Position numbers and translations under genes: made by a program
Origin: Paraburkholderia acidicola
Lineage (GTDB): Bacteria > Pseudomonadota > Gammaproteobacteria > Burkholderiales > Burkholderiaceae
DNA length: 64,000 nt
Direction: 5' to 3'
Assembly (NCBI RefSeq): GCF_002362315.1
Contig: NZ_MTZV01000001.1
Coordinates: forward strand, 248,001-312,000
The notes under the pieces: model-generated
Seen by the model: the letters and a program-made list of their open reading frames with translations, nothing else
Databases searched by the model: none
What the model was told of the DNA's origin: nothing
Shown: positions 1 to 8,917 of the stretch, in pieces
Layout: every line of letters starts with the position of its first letter
How positions within the stretch are numbered: the first letter of the stretch is position 1

Positions 1-1214
1 AACAGCACGACGGCCCGTTGCCCGTTTCCGGACAGCAGCTTCGACCAGACCTGTTGCGCACCCGACTGCCCGACCATCACACCCTGCACACCCAGCAGAT
101 CCTGATCGATTGCGATCACTTCGGGATTCGTCATCACCTTGATCGTGTCGGCGGAGATCGGCTTCGACAGATCGTCGCCGAGAATCAGCGGCGCACCTGC
201 GATCGCCCACAGACTCATATGCGCCTGGTCATGAACGGCCGTCATACCCATGCCCGCCACCATCATGTCGGGATCGTTATAGTAGCCGGTGTGCTGTCCT
301 TCGGGATGGTAATTGCCGAGAAAGTTGCCCACCACGCTGCCGAAGTTCGGCGCACCGCTATTCGGCCCGTAGATGTCGCCCGTCGTTCTCCACATCCGGC
401 CGACACCCGCGGCCCAGTCCCAGGGTCCCTGTTGGTAGTCCGGATAGGCGGGATTGCTGCCAATGGTGCCCCAGTCGCAGATGCTGAACGTGATGCGCTG
501 TCCGGTCTGGATGAAGGCGTCATCAATGGCATTGGCAATCGCCGTATAAGCCTGCTGCGGATCGTAGCCCGCGTTATTGCCGCCGCAGAAGTCGACCTTG
601 ACGAAGTCGAAGCCCCATTGCGCGAACTGCAGGAAATCGTGCTCGTAGTGCGCGAAATCGCTACCGACGAAATGCGTACCGTTGGTGCGCGTGCCGCAAC
701 CTTGCGGGCCGGCGTCGATATAGATGCCCGCCTTGAGACCCTTGCTGTGGATGTATTGCGCCATCGCCTGCATACCGCCCGGCCATTGCGTGTTATCGAT
801 GATGAAGTTGCCGTTCGCATCGCGCGTGCCGGAGGTCCACCAGCCTTCGTCGATGTTCACATACTGGTATTTCGTGCCCGTGTTGATCTGCGTATTCAAC
901 GCGACCATGCCGTCCGCTACGCCCTTGATCGTGTCGAAGTTAACGTTCTCCGCGAGGCTGTTCCAGGACGACCAGCCCATCGGCGGCGGAACCACGGCGA
1001 TTTGTCGCGCGGTGCGCCGTTGCTGCATTGCGGCGGATTCGGCGGCGGCACTGGAGGATGCCGCACTGGAAGACGCGGCACTCGCATTCGCCACGCTTTT
1101 CGTCACACTGGCGGCCGAGCCGCCTGCACCGGCGTCGCCGCCACAGCCCGACACACTCAATACCAGTCCTAATAACAACGGGACAATACACTGCCTGTAG
1201 CCAGACAAAGCCAT
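1..1214 (-). CDS. GH27 alpha-galactosidase, secreted lipoprotein (3' end beyond window)
   Basis: Hydrolyses terminal alpha-galactosyl residues (or alpha-N-acetylgalactosamine; the family covers both). The reading frame starts at an ATG preceded by AAGGAG and is open to the window edge, giving about 404 residues of an incomplete protein. The N-terminus is a signal peptide with lipobox VSGC (Cys24), followed by a Gly/Ala/Ser-rich linker to about residue 60, so the enzyme is probably a lipoprotein in the cell envelope. The catalytic domain begins with PPMGWSSWNS, the GH27 entry motif. KVDFCGGN carries the expected nucleophile Asp near residue 208, and RMWRTTGDIYG carries the likely acid/base Asp. 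The late part (LGDDLSKPIS) matches the end of the TIM barrel; the C-terminal beta domain is outside the window. It stands alone with no sugar transporter beside it. Confidence 0.88.
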   Translation of the reverse strand, partial: MALSGYRQCIVPLLLGLVLSVSGCGGDAGAGGSAASVTKSVANASAASSSAASSSAAAESAAMQQRRTARQIAVVPPPMGWSSWNSLAENVNFDTIKGVADGMVALNTQINTGTKYQYVNIDEGWWTSGTRDANGNFIIDNTQWPGGMQAMAQYIHSKGLKAGIYIDAGPQGCGTRTNGTHFVGSDFAHYEHDFLQFAQWGFDFVKVDFCGGNNAGYDPQQAYTAIANAIDDAFIQTGQRITFSICDWGTIGSNPAYPDYQQGPWDWAAGVGRMWRTTGDIYGPNSGAPNFGSVVGNFLGNYHPEGQHTGYYNDPDMMVAGMGMTAVHDQAHMSLWAIAGAPLILGDDLSKPISADTIKVMTNPEVIAIDQDLLGVQGVMVGQSGAQQVWSKLLSGNGQRAVVL

Positions 1215-1464
1215 GTCAGTCTCCTTGTTGAAATCGCGTCGCCGCGTGATGCAGGATGGGTTTCGGAGGTGACTATATTCAGCAGTGCAGCGGGTTTCCA
1301 GATTTTTCGTGCTATCCCATCAAGTGAGAGTTTTTATGAGTAGTGGATACGCACGCTGCGGGTATACGCCCGAGTCGACAGACTTGTGTGTCAGCGAGAT
1401 GACCGTCATGGTCGACGTGTAGCACGACGAACCGGCCGTGCTCACGCGACGGCCGGTGCCGACT
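1215..1464. other. Intergenic stretch upstream of the alpha-galactosidase
   Basis: About 250 bases between the alpha-galactosidase start and the end of the RND pump gene, both on the minus strand. It should hold the alpha-galactosidase promoter. I see no convincing -35/-10 pair and no long dyad. Confidence 0.4.
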
Positions 1465-4400
1465 TTATTTGCCGGATTGCAGCCGTCTGTCGTGTTCGCC
1501 GAGTGCCGGTGCGCTGCGCCGTGCGCCCCGTTCGCGGCGCCGGCGATTCAGCGTAGCAAGCCTGCGTCTGCCTTGCGTGAGCGAGACGACCGCATAGAAC
1601 GCGACCGGTGCGAATACGAGCCCCAGCAGCGTGGCGGCCAGCACCCCGCCGAATACCCCGGTGCCGATCGAACGACGACTCTCGGCGCCGCCGCCACTCG
1701 ATATCACCAGCGGCACGACACCGAGCAGGAACGCCGCCGACGTCATCACGATCGGCCGGAAGCGCATCGCTGCGGCATCGACGACGGCGCGCATCAACGG
1801 GGCACCGCGGGCGTGCAGATCGCGGGCAAACTGCACGATCAGGATGGCGTTCTTCGCGGACAGACCGATCACGGTGATCATCCCGACCTTGAAGTACACA
1901 TCGTTAGGCATGCCACGCAACAGCACCGCCGACACCGCGCCGATCACACCAAGCGGGACCACCATCAGGACCGACAGCGGAATCGTCCAGCTTTCGTAGA
2001 GCGCGGCCAGCGCCATGAACACGGCGAGCAGCGAGAGGCCCACGAGCAGCGGCGTCAAATGCGCGGCCACGGTTTCTTCGCGTGCCGCATCCACCCAGTC
2101 GTACGCAACGCCAAGCGGCAGCGCCGCCGCGAGCCGCTCCATCTCGGCCATCGCCGCGCCCGAACTGTAGCCCGGTGCCGCACGACCGCTCACGTCGAGC
2201 GACGGATAGCCGTTATAGCGGCTCAGCACCACGGGACCGACCGTCCAGTGCGTGGATGCGATCGCCGACAGCGGCACCATCGCGCCCGACGAATTGATCA
2301 CCGCCAGATTCATCAGGTCCTCGACGCTCATCCGCGTCGCGGCATCGCCCTCCACCATCACGCGACGCATGCGGCCCGACGCCGGAAAATCGTCGACGTA
2401 ATACGAACCGAAGGTACTGCCGAGCAGATCCGACAGCTTGTCGAGCGGCACGCCGAGCGCGTAGGCTTTGGCGCGATCGATATCGAGTTCGATGCGCGGC
2501 GCGTCCGGCAGATCTTCCGAGCGTATCGACGCCAGCACCGGGTCGGCCTTGGCCTGGGCGAACAGCTGGGCACGCGCCGCTTTCAGTGCTTCGATACCGA
2601 CCCCGCCACGGTCTTCGAGCCGCAGCACGAAACCATCCGAGTGACCGAGACCGGGCACGGCAGGCGGCAGCTGAGCATCGATTGAACCGTCGAGAATCTT
2701 GCTGAACTGCTCGTTCAGTTTGTCGCGCAGTGCCATCGCGCTGATATTGCGTTTGCTCCAGTCCTTCAGTTCGACGAAGGCCATCGCGACATTCTGGCCG
2801 CTGCCCTGAAAACTCCAGCCGATCACCGTCGTCACGTTCGCAATCGCGGACTCGCGGTGCAGGATCTGTTCGACACGTTCGGCTGCAGCCAGCGTGCGCG
2901 CCTGGGTCGCGCCCGCCGGCATCTGGATCATCACCTGCATCTGCCCTTCGTCTTCAGTCGGCAGGAAGCCGCCGGGCATTTGCCAGTACAGCACCGCGCA
3001 GAGTCCGACCAGCACGACATACGCGCCGAGCACCGGGCCCATACGTCGCACGGTGCGCGAAGTCAGCCAGCGGTAGCCTTTCGAAGCGCGTTCGAAACCG
3101 GTGGCGAAACCGGTCGCGCAGCGCGCGGCAAACCCGAGCGGACCGCGCCGCGCATCGCGCTGCTGCGGCGTCTGCTTCGGCGCCTTCAGCAGGTTGGCGC
3201 AGAGTGCCGGCGTCAACGACATCGCGAGGAACGACGACACCAGCATCGAGGCAATCATCGCCACCGAGAACTGCCGGTAGATCCCGCCGACGCCGCCCGG
3301 AAAGAACGCCATCGGCACGAACACCGCGGTGAGCACGACGGTCACGCCGATAATCGCGCCCGTGATCTGCGACATCGCCTTGCGGGTCGCCTCGCGTGGT
3401 GCGAGCCCCTCTTCGTCCATCACGCGGTGCACGCTTTCGACGACCACGATTGCATCGTCGACCAGAATGCCGATCGCCAGGACGAGGCCGAACATCGTGA
3501 ACACATTGATCGACAGACCCAGCGCATACATGGCGAGAAACGCGCCCATCAGCGTGACCGGAATCACCACGGTCGGCACCAGCGTATAGCGCAGGTCGCG
3601 CAGGAACAGCCACATCACGCAGAACACCAGCACCACGGCTTCGAGCAGCGTGATCACGACTTCGTGAATCGCAATCTGCACAAAATGCGCGCCGTCGAAC
3701 GGGATCTCGACCTTGACGCCAGGCGGCAGGCTCTTCGCCAGTTCGGCGAGCCGTGCGCGAATCGCATTCGATGTTTCGAGCGCATTGCCGCGCGGCCCGA
3801 GCTGAATACCGACGGTGGCCGACGGGTGACCGTTCAGCCGCGAATAGAACGAATAGTCGGCGCGACCGATCTCGATGCGCGCGACGTCGCGCAAACGCAC
3901 GGCGGACCCGTCGGGTTTCGCCTTCAGCACGATCTGGCCGAACTCTGCCGGCGACAGGAGCTGACCCTTCACGATCACCGACGCGGTGGTCTGCTGGCCA
4001 GCGACGAACGGTGCATCGCCGACCGTGCCGGCCGTGATCGCGGCATTCTGCGCGGCAATCGCCGTGTTGACGTCGCCCGCGGCGATATCGTATTCGCGCA
4101 GCTTCACCGGGTCGATCCAGATACGCAGCGCTTCGTCCGCATCCCAGAGCTGGGCCGAGCCGACGCCGGGTGCGCGCTTCAGTTCACGCAGTACGTAGCG
4201 GCTCAGGTAATCGCTGAGTTCGACGGAATCGAGTGTGCCGTCGGTCGAGGTCAGCCCCACCAGCATCAGGAACGTATTGGCGGCCTTGAAAACGCCGATC
4301 CCCTGCTGCACGACCTGTTGCGGCAAGCGCGGCTCGACCTGCTTCAGACGGTTCTGGATGTCGACCATCGCGATGTCCGGGTTCGTACCGGGCGTGAACG

Positions 4401-4677
4401 TCGCGTCGATTTCCAGGTTGCCGAGCGCGTCGCTGGTCGTCTCGTAGTAGAGCATGCCGTCCGCGCCGTCGAGACTCTCCTCGATCACGCTCGCCACGTT
4501 ATTGTCGACGTTCTCGGTCGACGCACCCGGATAGGTGGCCGAGATGATGATCCGCGGCGGAGCAAGGCGCGGATACTGGGCAATAGGTAATTGCGGAATC
4601 GCCAGCGCACCCGCCACGATAATGGCAAGTGCAACGATCCACGCAAAGACCGGGCGGTCTATAAAAAATGATGGCAC
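1465..4677 (-). CDS. RND (HAE1/AcrB-type) multidrug efflux pump, inner-membrane subunit
   Basis: Proton-driven drug exporter of the AcrB/MexB class, 1070 residues, normal full length. The N-terminus MPSFFIDRPVFAWIVAL is typical of HAE1 transporters. GILVDDAIVVVE in TM4 carries the paired Asp residues of the proton relay (around position 405) and GLSAKNAILIVQFARDL in TM10 carries the matching Lys; the usual Glu of IVEFA is Gln here. Two large periplasmic porter loops follow TM1 and TM7 as expected. The gene has no periplasmic adaptor or outer-membrane factor beside it, so it must borrow partners from elsewhere or be the surviving part of an operon. The NodT-type channel at 18508 belongs to another system. 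Substrate is unknown. The C-terminus is Arg-rich, common for these pumps. Confidence 0.93.
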   Translation of the reverse strand: MPSFFIDRPVFAWIVALAIIVAGALAIPQLPIAQYPRLAPPRIIISATYPGASTENVDNNVASVIEESLDGADGMLYYETTSDALGNLEIDATFTPGTNPDIAMVDIQNRLKQVEPRLPQQVVQQGIGVFKAANTFLMLVGLTSTDGTLDSVELSDYLSRYVLRELKRAPGVGSAQLWDADEALRIWIDPVKLREYDIAAGDVNTAIAAQNAAITAGTVGDAPFVAGQQTTASVIVKGQLLSPAEFGQIVLKAKPDGSAVRLRDVARIEIGRADYSFYSRLNGHPSATVGIQLGPRGNALETSNAIRARLAELAKSLPPGVKVEIPFDGAHFVQIAIHEVVITLLEAVVLVFCVMWLFLRDLRYTLVPTVVIPVTLMGAFLAMYALGLSINVFTMFGLVLAIGILVDDAIVVVESVHRVMDEEGLAPREATRKAMSQITGAIIGVTVVLTAVFVPMAFFPGGVGGIYRQFSVAMIASMLVSSFLAMSLTPALCANLLKAPKQTPQQRDARRGPLGFAARCATGFATGFERASKGYRWLTSRTVRRMGPVLGAYVVLVGLCAVLYWQMPGGFLPTEDEGQMQVMIQMPAGATQARTLAAAERVEQILHRESAIANVTTVIGWSFQGSGQNVAMAFVELKDWSKRNISAMALRDKLNEQFSKILDGSIDAQLPPAVPGLGHSDGFVLRLEDRGGVGIEALKAARAQLFAQAKADPVLASIRSEDLPDAPRIELDIDRAKAYALGVPLDKLSDLLGSTFGSYYVDDFPASGRMRRVMVEGDAATRMSVEDLMNLAVINSSGAMVPLSAIASTHWTVGPVVLSRYNGYPSLDVSGRAAPGYSSGAAMAEMERLAAALPLGVAYDWVDAAREETVAAHLTPLLVGLSLLAVFMALAALYESWTIPLSVLMVVPLGVIGAVSAVLLRGMPNDVYFKVGMITVIGLSAKNAILIVQFARDLHARGAPLMRAVVDAAAMRFRPIVMTSAAFLLGVVPLVISSGGGAESRRSIGTGVFGGVLAATLLGLVFAPVAFYAVVSLTQGRRRLATLNRRRRERGARRSAPALGEHDRRLQSGK

Positions 4678-5172
4678 GCGCGAACCTGATCAGCTCTGGA
4701 TTAGAGTAAACGCCGATGCACCGGGTATTTGCCCGACGTCGGCCAGCACGTTACCACAGCCATTTATGCGGAAACGACCTGGACTTCGTAAAATTTGAAA
4801 TGCCGCTCTGATTTTGGCACACTCCGTATCCGTCCGAACCGATCCCCCTGCCGAGGCGTTGCCGCGCGCTGCGCCGCACACACGGTTTTGTCTTCCGGCT
4901 TTGTCTTCCGGCTTTGTCTTCCGGTTTTGTCAGCATTTGCCCGCACCACCTGTTTTTCACCCTACTGGTAACCGTTCGGAATGCCGGCTCCGTTTTTGTC
5001 TATCGTCTCTCCGTTTTTCCGGTCTATTTCAACGGGTTATTCAAGCTCACGCAGAATTCTTTCAAAAACACAAAATCATGCTTGTAACACATTCTGGATA
5101 CTCCAATACAGGCTTCAGTGCGTTAATTGGTACTGAATCGCTAGGAATAGCGACACCGCACACACTGGGGGA
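4678..5172. other. Intergenic region between divergent RND pump and DUF3300 genes
   Basis: About 495 bases that must hold both divergent promoters. It contains the 13-bp tandem repeat described separately. An open frame crosses most of it on the plus strand but has Pro/His/Cys-rich, unlikely composition and no ribosome-binding site, so I do not call it a gene. The 120 bases before the DUF3300 start are AT-richer than their surroundings and are the likely promoter zone. Confidence 0.5.
4887..4931. repeat. 13-bp tandem repeat, about 3.5 copies
   Basis: The unit TTTGTCTTCCGGC occurs at 4887-4899 and 4900-4912, then with a final T at 4913-4925, followed by a partial TTTGTC. It lies outside genes, midway between the divergent RND and DUF3300 genes. 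A short slippage-prone repeat; no function visible. Confidence 0.85.
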
Positions 5173-7041
5173 ATGATGAAAGCGAACAGGAAGGTTTTCA
5201 GCAACGTCGTGGCATCGTCGCTGATCGTGAGTCTGCTGGTCCTCGCCGGATGCAACAAGACCAGTCCGACCGATGCCAACCAGGCGGCTTCGGCGGCCTC
5301 CGCCGTCGAGCCTGCCTCGGCTGCCGCAAGCGCCTATACGCCGCCGACCGCCGATCAGCTTGAACAGATGGTCGCGCCGATCGCGCTGTTCCCGGACAAG
5401 CTGGTCGCCCAGGTACTGGCGGGCGCCACCTACCCGGATCAGGTCAGTGCAGCTAACCAATGGCTTACGCAGAACCCGTCGCTGAAAGGCGCCGCCCTGC
5501 AGAACGCGGTGAACCCGCAGCCCTGGGACGTCAGCGTGAAGTCGCTGACGGCGTTCCCCGCGGTATTGGGCCAGATGGCCGGCAATATCCAGTGGACGAC
5601 CGCGCTGGGCGAAGCCTACGTGAACGATCCGAACGACGTCATGAACGCGATCCAGGTGATGCGTCAGCGGGCCCAGCAGACCGGCAATCTGAAGTCGTCG
5701 CCGCAACTGGCGGTTTCGTCGGTGGCGCGCCCGGCACCGCCGCCGCAAGTCTATTCGAACGATCCCGATGAGCCGGATGTGTATGCCGGACCCGCCGTCG
5801 TCGAGCCGCCGCCGCAGACCATCGTCATCGAGCCGACCCAGCCCGATGTGGTGTACGTGCCGACCTACAACCCGGCCGTCGTCTATGGCGAGCCCGTTCC
5901 GGTCTATCCGGGCTATGCGTATAGCCCGCCGGTCTACTCCACCGGCGATATCGTTGCAGCGGGGGTCATCTCGTTCGGCGTCGGCATTATCGTCGGCTCT
6001 GCGATCAGCCATCACTATGGATGGGGATGGCATTCGTGGGGAGTGAACTGGGGCGGCGACCGTCGCGGCTATGGCGGCGGCGGAGGTTATGGCGGTGGTG
6101 GTGGTGGCGGTGGATGGCATCGTCCGTCGGTGGTCTACAACAACACGACCTATGTCTCGAAGTCCACCACGGTCATCAATCGCGTGAATAACATCAACAA
6201 CTCGCGCGTCACGAACAACAACTACGGCACGAACAATAACTTCGCGCGTAACAACACGACGAACAACGTCGTGAACAACAACCAGGGGCGTCCGAACTTC
6301 GGCGCGGCTCCGGGGAACCTGAACCGCGCGCAGGGACAGGGACAGGCACAGGCTCATCCGGGCCCGATGACGGTGCCGCATTTCACGCAGAACGACCTGC
6401 GTCCGGGCGCACGTCCGGCGCCCGCGGAAGCCCAGCGCGCCGGTCAACCGCCGCGGCCAGAAGGCGCTCGTGAAAACAGCTTCGCCGCTGGCACACAACG
6501 TCCCGCAAACGGCGCCGCGATACCTGGACGCAATGAGCAGGCGCGTGGCGAGGCCGGGCGTGAAGCGCAATTCAATGGTGGACAGCGGCCCCAGGGAGAG
6601 GCGCAATTCAACGGTGCGCAGCGGCCCCAGGGGGAAGCTGCGATGGCGCAGCAACACAACGAGCAGCAAAGACAGCAGCAGGAACAGGAGCAACAGCAGC
6701 GGCAGCAGGCCGAAGCGCAGCAGCGCGCGCCTCAGATGAATCAGGAGCGTGCAAATCAGGCTGCCGCTCAGCAGGCCCGTGAAGCGCAACGTCCTCAGGA
6801 GCAGGCGCGGCCGCAGGAACAGCCGCGTCCTCAAGAGCAGCCGCGGCCGCAACCGCAGCAGCAACACTTTCAACCACAACCGCAGCCGCAGCAGCAACAC
6901 TTCCAGCCGCGTCCGCAGCCACAGCCACAGCAGCAGCACTTTGAGCCGCGTCCTCAACCCCAGCCGCGGCCGCAACCACAACCGCAATCGCACCCCAGTG
7001 GCGGCGGTGGCGGTGGCCACCGCGAAGAACAGCGGCACTAA
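5173..7041 (+). CDS. DUF3300 lipoprotein with Gly-, Asn- and Gln/Pro-rich tail
   Basis: 622 residues. The signal peptide ends in lipobox LAGC, so it is an envelope lipoprotein. An Ala-rich linker leads into the DUF3300 domain (about residues 55-290): LEQMVAPIALFPDKLVAQVL, then NPQPWDVSVKSLTAFP. The role of this domain is unknown. A short hydrophobic segment (residues 255-275) and Trp/Gly-rich stretch follow, then Asn-rich, then Gln/Arg/Pro/Glu-rich sequence to the end, with three copies of a QQQHF module near 6850-6990 and a final Gly/His patch. Such low complexity suggests a disordered surface or wall-associated tail. Two adjacent ATGs (5173, 5176) are possible starts; GGGGGA suits the second better. 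The codon bias of the tail produces a 658-residue open frame on the opposite strand that is an artefact. Confidence 0.85.
   Translation: MMKANRKVFSNVVASSLIVSLLVLAGCNKTSPTDANQAASAASAVEPASAAASAYTPPTADQLEQMVAPIALFPDKLVAQVLAGATYPDQVSAANQWLTQNPSLKGAALQNAVNPQPWDVSVKSLTAFPAVLGQMAGNIQWTTALGEAYVNDPNDVMNAIQVMRQRAQQTGNLKSSPQLAVSSVARPAPPPQVYSNDPDEPDVYAGPAVVEPPPQTIVIEPTQPDVVYVPTYNPAVVYGEPVPVYPGYAYSPPVYSTGDIVAAGVISFGVGIIVGSAISHHYGWGWHSWGVNWGGDRRGYGGGGGYGGGGGGGGWHRPSVVYNNTTYVSKSTTVINRVNNINNSRVTNNNYGTNNNFARNNTTNNVVNNNQGRPNFGAAPGNLNRAQGQGQAQAHPGPMTVPHFTQNDLRPGARPAPAEAQRAGQPPRPEGARENSFAAGTQRPANGAAIPGRNEQARGEAGREAQFNGGQRPQGEAQFNGAQRPQGEAAMAQQHNEQQRQQQEQEQQQRQQAEAQQRAPQMNQERANQAAAQQAREAQRPQEQARPQEQPRPQEQPRPQPQQQHFQPQPQPQQQHFQPRPQPQPQQQHFEPRPQPQPRPQPQPQSHPSGGGGGGHREEQRH
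6850..6990 (+). repeat. Imperfect coding repeat (QQQHF-[QE]P-Q/R-P module)
   Basis: Three near-copies of a CAGCAGCA[AG]CACTT[TC] block spaced 30-40 bases apart inside the DUF3300 gene, encoding repeated QQQHF followed by alternating Pro with Gln or Arg. Copy number is likely to vary between strains. Confidence 0.7.
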
Positions 7042-7095
7042 TCGCTGGCAGCACGCGGTGCCGGCTGGTTCGGCGGCATCGCTCGATGCACCTGC

Positions 7096-7118
7096 AAGGC
7101 CGGCCTCGCGCCGGCCTT
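7096..7118. terminator. Stem-loop between DUF3300 gene and convergent LysR gene
   Basis: Perfect 9-bp stem AAGGCCGGC / GCCGGCCTT with a 5-base loop, between two convergent genes. No strong T-run follows, so it may act with Rho or as a processing stop. Confidence 0.55.
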
Positions 7119-7156
7119 CGACTTGGACTTAGACGCACCCCGCAGTCCCACTCGGC

Positions 7157-8089
7157 TTAACCGGCTGTGTAATCGGCCGCAGACAACGACGCGGACCGCC
7201 CTTCAACACCGAAGCGTTCCAGCACGAAGTCGATCATGCTGCGCAGCTTCGCCGTCGGACGACGGTCCTGCGCGTAGATCAGATGCATCGGCGTGGGTTT
7301 GTACGACCAGTTGGGCAACACAGGGAGCAGGCGACCGGCGGCGAGATCGTCGGCAAGCAAGGCTTCCGGCTGCAACACGATCCCCGCGCCGTGCAATGCG
7401 GCGGTCCGCAAAGCCGTGCCCTGATTCGCGGTGAAACGGCCCTTCACGTCAACTTCACAGGTTTCGCCGGCCGGCCCAAGCAGATGCCAGCGGTCGTAGC
7501 GTTGCCAGTACGACAGGCCCAGGCAGTTATGGCTACTCAACTGCCGGGGATGGTCGGGCTCACCGTGGCGTGCCAGATAGGCCGGCGCGGCGGCCAGTAC
7601 CCGACGATACGGCCGCAATGGCCGCGCAACGAGTCCTGCCGCGTGGATCTCACCGATCTGGATACCCAGTTCATAACCCTCGTCGATCAGGTCGGGCGGG
7701 CGGTTATCGAGCGTCAGATCCACGCTGACGTCGGGGTGCCGGGCCAGGTACTCGGCCAGCACCGGGACGAGACTTTCGTTGCCGAAGCTGACGGGCGCAA
7801 TAAACCGCAGCCGGCCACGCGGACTCGCCTGCAGTTCCAGCGCACTACCCTCGGCCAGTTCGACTTCGGCAAGCACCTGCCTGCAACGCTCGTAATAGAG
7901 CCGCCCGACTTCGGTCAGTTGTTGCCGGCGCGTCGTGCGATGAAGCAGACGGGCACCGAGCCGCTCCTCGATGGTCCGGATATGTTTGGCTGCCATGGTC
8001 GGCGAGACCTGGCTAGCCTCGGCTGCGGCGCTGAAACTGCCGCTCTCCACCACGCAGATGAACATCGCCATACTGGCCAGCTTGTCCAC
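7157..8089 (-). CDS. LysR-type transcriptional regulator
   Basis: 310 residues. N-terminal winged helix-turn-helix (about residues 1-60; SFSAAAEASQVSPTMAAKHI, RLLHRTTRRQQLTE) and a C-terminal periplasmic-binding-like effector domain of the CrgA/PBP2 type (GRLRFIAPVSFGNE). It is divergent from the small tautomerase gene at 8221 with 131 bases between; a palindrome sits directly before its start, consistent with autoregulation. The neighbour suggests it controls the tautomerase-like gene, but the effector is not predictable from sequence. Confidence 0.9.
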   Translation of the reverse strand: MDKLASMAMFICVVESGSFSAAAEASQVSPTMAAKHIRTIEERLGARLLHRTTRRQQLTEVGRLYYERCRQVLAEVELAEGSALELQASPRGRLRFIAPVSFGNESLVPVLAEYLARHPDVSVDLTLDNRPPDLIDEGYELGIQIGEIHAAGLVARPLRPYRRVLAAAPAYLARHGEPDHPRQLSSHNCLGLSYWQRYDRWHLLGPAGETCEVDVKGRFTANQGTALRTAALHGAGIVLQPEALLADDLAAGRLLPVLPNWSYKPTPMHLIYAQDRRPTAKLRSMIDFVLERFGVEGRSASLSAADYTAG

Positions 8090-8095
8090 GATTGA

Positions 8096-8109
8096 AAACC
8101 TGTAGGTTT
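8096..8109. promoter_or_regulatory. Palindrome upstream of LysR gene
   Basis: AAACCTGTAGGTTT, perfect 6-bp arms around a 2-base centre, 7 bases before the LysR ATG and in the divergent gap to the tautomerase gene. Candidate autoregulatory operator; binding is inferred. Confidence 0.45.
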
Positions 8110-8220
8110 CGAATGGGTGAAATCATCGCATGTTTATCTGCGCGGGACGGTGCGTAACACTACGAACCCTGGCGCCCGGTTCTGCGGCGCCACTTACCAG
8201 CCACTTACCGGAGAACTGTT

Positions 8221-8406
8221 ATGCCCACCTTGCACCTCGAAATGCACCCCGGCCGTACGCTCGAACAGAAGCGCGCCTTTGTCCGCGAAGTGACGCGAGT
8301 GACGGTCGAAACGCTGGCCTGCCCGCCGGAGAGCGTGGACGTCGTGATTACTGAAGTGTCGCGCGAGGCCTGGGGTAAAAACGGCAAGCTGCTCGCGGAT
8401 GGTTGA
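8221..8406 (+). CDS. 4-oxalocrotonate tautomerase-like small protein
   Basis: 61 residues, the normal size for a 4-OT subunit. After loss of Met the N-terminus is Pro1, the catalytic base of the superfamily, and Arg11 is present (GRTLEQKR). VDVVITEV aligns with the 4-OT core strand. However the position of catalytic Arg39 is Asp and Phe50 is Trp, so it is probably not a true 4-oxalocrotonate tautomerase and may act on another enol/keto or halo-acid substrate. Start is fixed by CCGGAG seven bases upstream. It lies between the divergent LysR gene and the convergent MarR gene of the resorcylate island. Confidence 0.85.
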   Translation: MPTLHLEMHPGRTLEQKRAFVREVTRVTVETLACPPESVDVVITEVSREAWGKNGKLLADG

Positions 8407-8420
8407 AAAGCATCGCCCGA

Positions 8421-8906
8421 TCACACCAGCACTTCGGTGTTTTCATATAAACGGTCGAGCAGCGTGCGCAGCACTTTCACTTCCGCTTTCGTGAAACAGT
8501 TCAACGCGATCGCCTCATAGTGCTGTGCAATGGGCACGATTTCGCGCGTCAGCGCCGCCCCTTCTTCCGTCAGCGAAAGCCGCAGCGCACGCGCATCCTC
8601 TTCGCTGCGCTCGCGGCACACGAACCCCTGTTCGATCAGACGATCGATGATGCGCGACAGCGCCGACATATCGACACACGCCCGCACGACCAGTTCGGAC
8701 AGCCGCTGATGCGGCGTATGTCCGAGCGACGCGCACACGCGCCATTCCGTCAGGCTCAACCCGTAGGGTTTGAGCGCCTTTGAAAAAGCGTTGCCCATCC
8801 GGCTGCCGGTCCTCGCCACCAGGTAGGGAATCGCCGCTTCCAGATCGTGATTGACCGCGATCGAGGTCTGCCCTTTCTTTGCCATGTCCGCCCTGCCCGT
8901 CGTCAT
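8421..8906 (-). CDS. MarR-family regulator, probable repressor of the resorcylate decarboxylase operon
   Basis: 161 residues with the MarR winged helix: YGLSLTEWRVCASL, QRLSELVVRACVDMSALSRI (recognition region), and wing with SEEDARALRLSLTEEG (Asp-x-Arg). It is divergent from the decarboxylase gene with 149 bases between, containing repeated TTCAAGTATA elements and a TTGAAATTTCAA palindrome. In described gra clusters the regulator GraR is of MarR type, which fits this arrangement (established knowledge plus inference). An alternative start at 8885 (MAKKGQ) removes seven residues; neither start has a strong ribosome-binding site. Confidence 0.85.
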   Translation of the reverse strand: MTTGRADMAKKGQTSIAVNHDLEAAIPYLVARTGSRMGNAFSKALKPYGLSLTEWRVCASLGHTPHQRLSELVVRACVDMSALSRIIDRLIEQGFVCRERSEEDARALRLSLTEEGAALTREIVPIAQHYEAIALNCFTKAEVKVLRTLLDRLYENTEVLV

Positions 8907-8917
8907 TTGATTGCGGA

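Noticed and set aside
1438..4590. Long plus-strand frames opposite the RND pump
   Set aside because: Arg/His-rich, no start signals, while the minus strand encodes a complete RND protein.
4814..5176. 120-residue plus-strand frame filling the gap before DUF3300
   Set aside because: No ribosome site, includes the 13-bp repeat, ends at the start of the real gene; unlikely protein.
5062..7038. 658-residue open frame on the minus strand
   Set aside because: Antisense to the DUF3300 gene; Leu/Arg-rich mirror of the Gln/Pro codons, with no ribosome site and no real domain.
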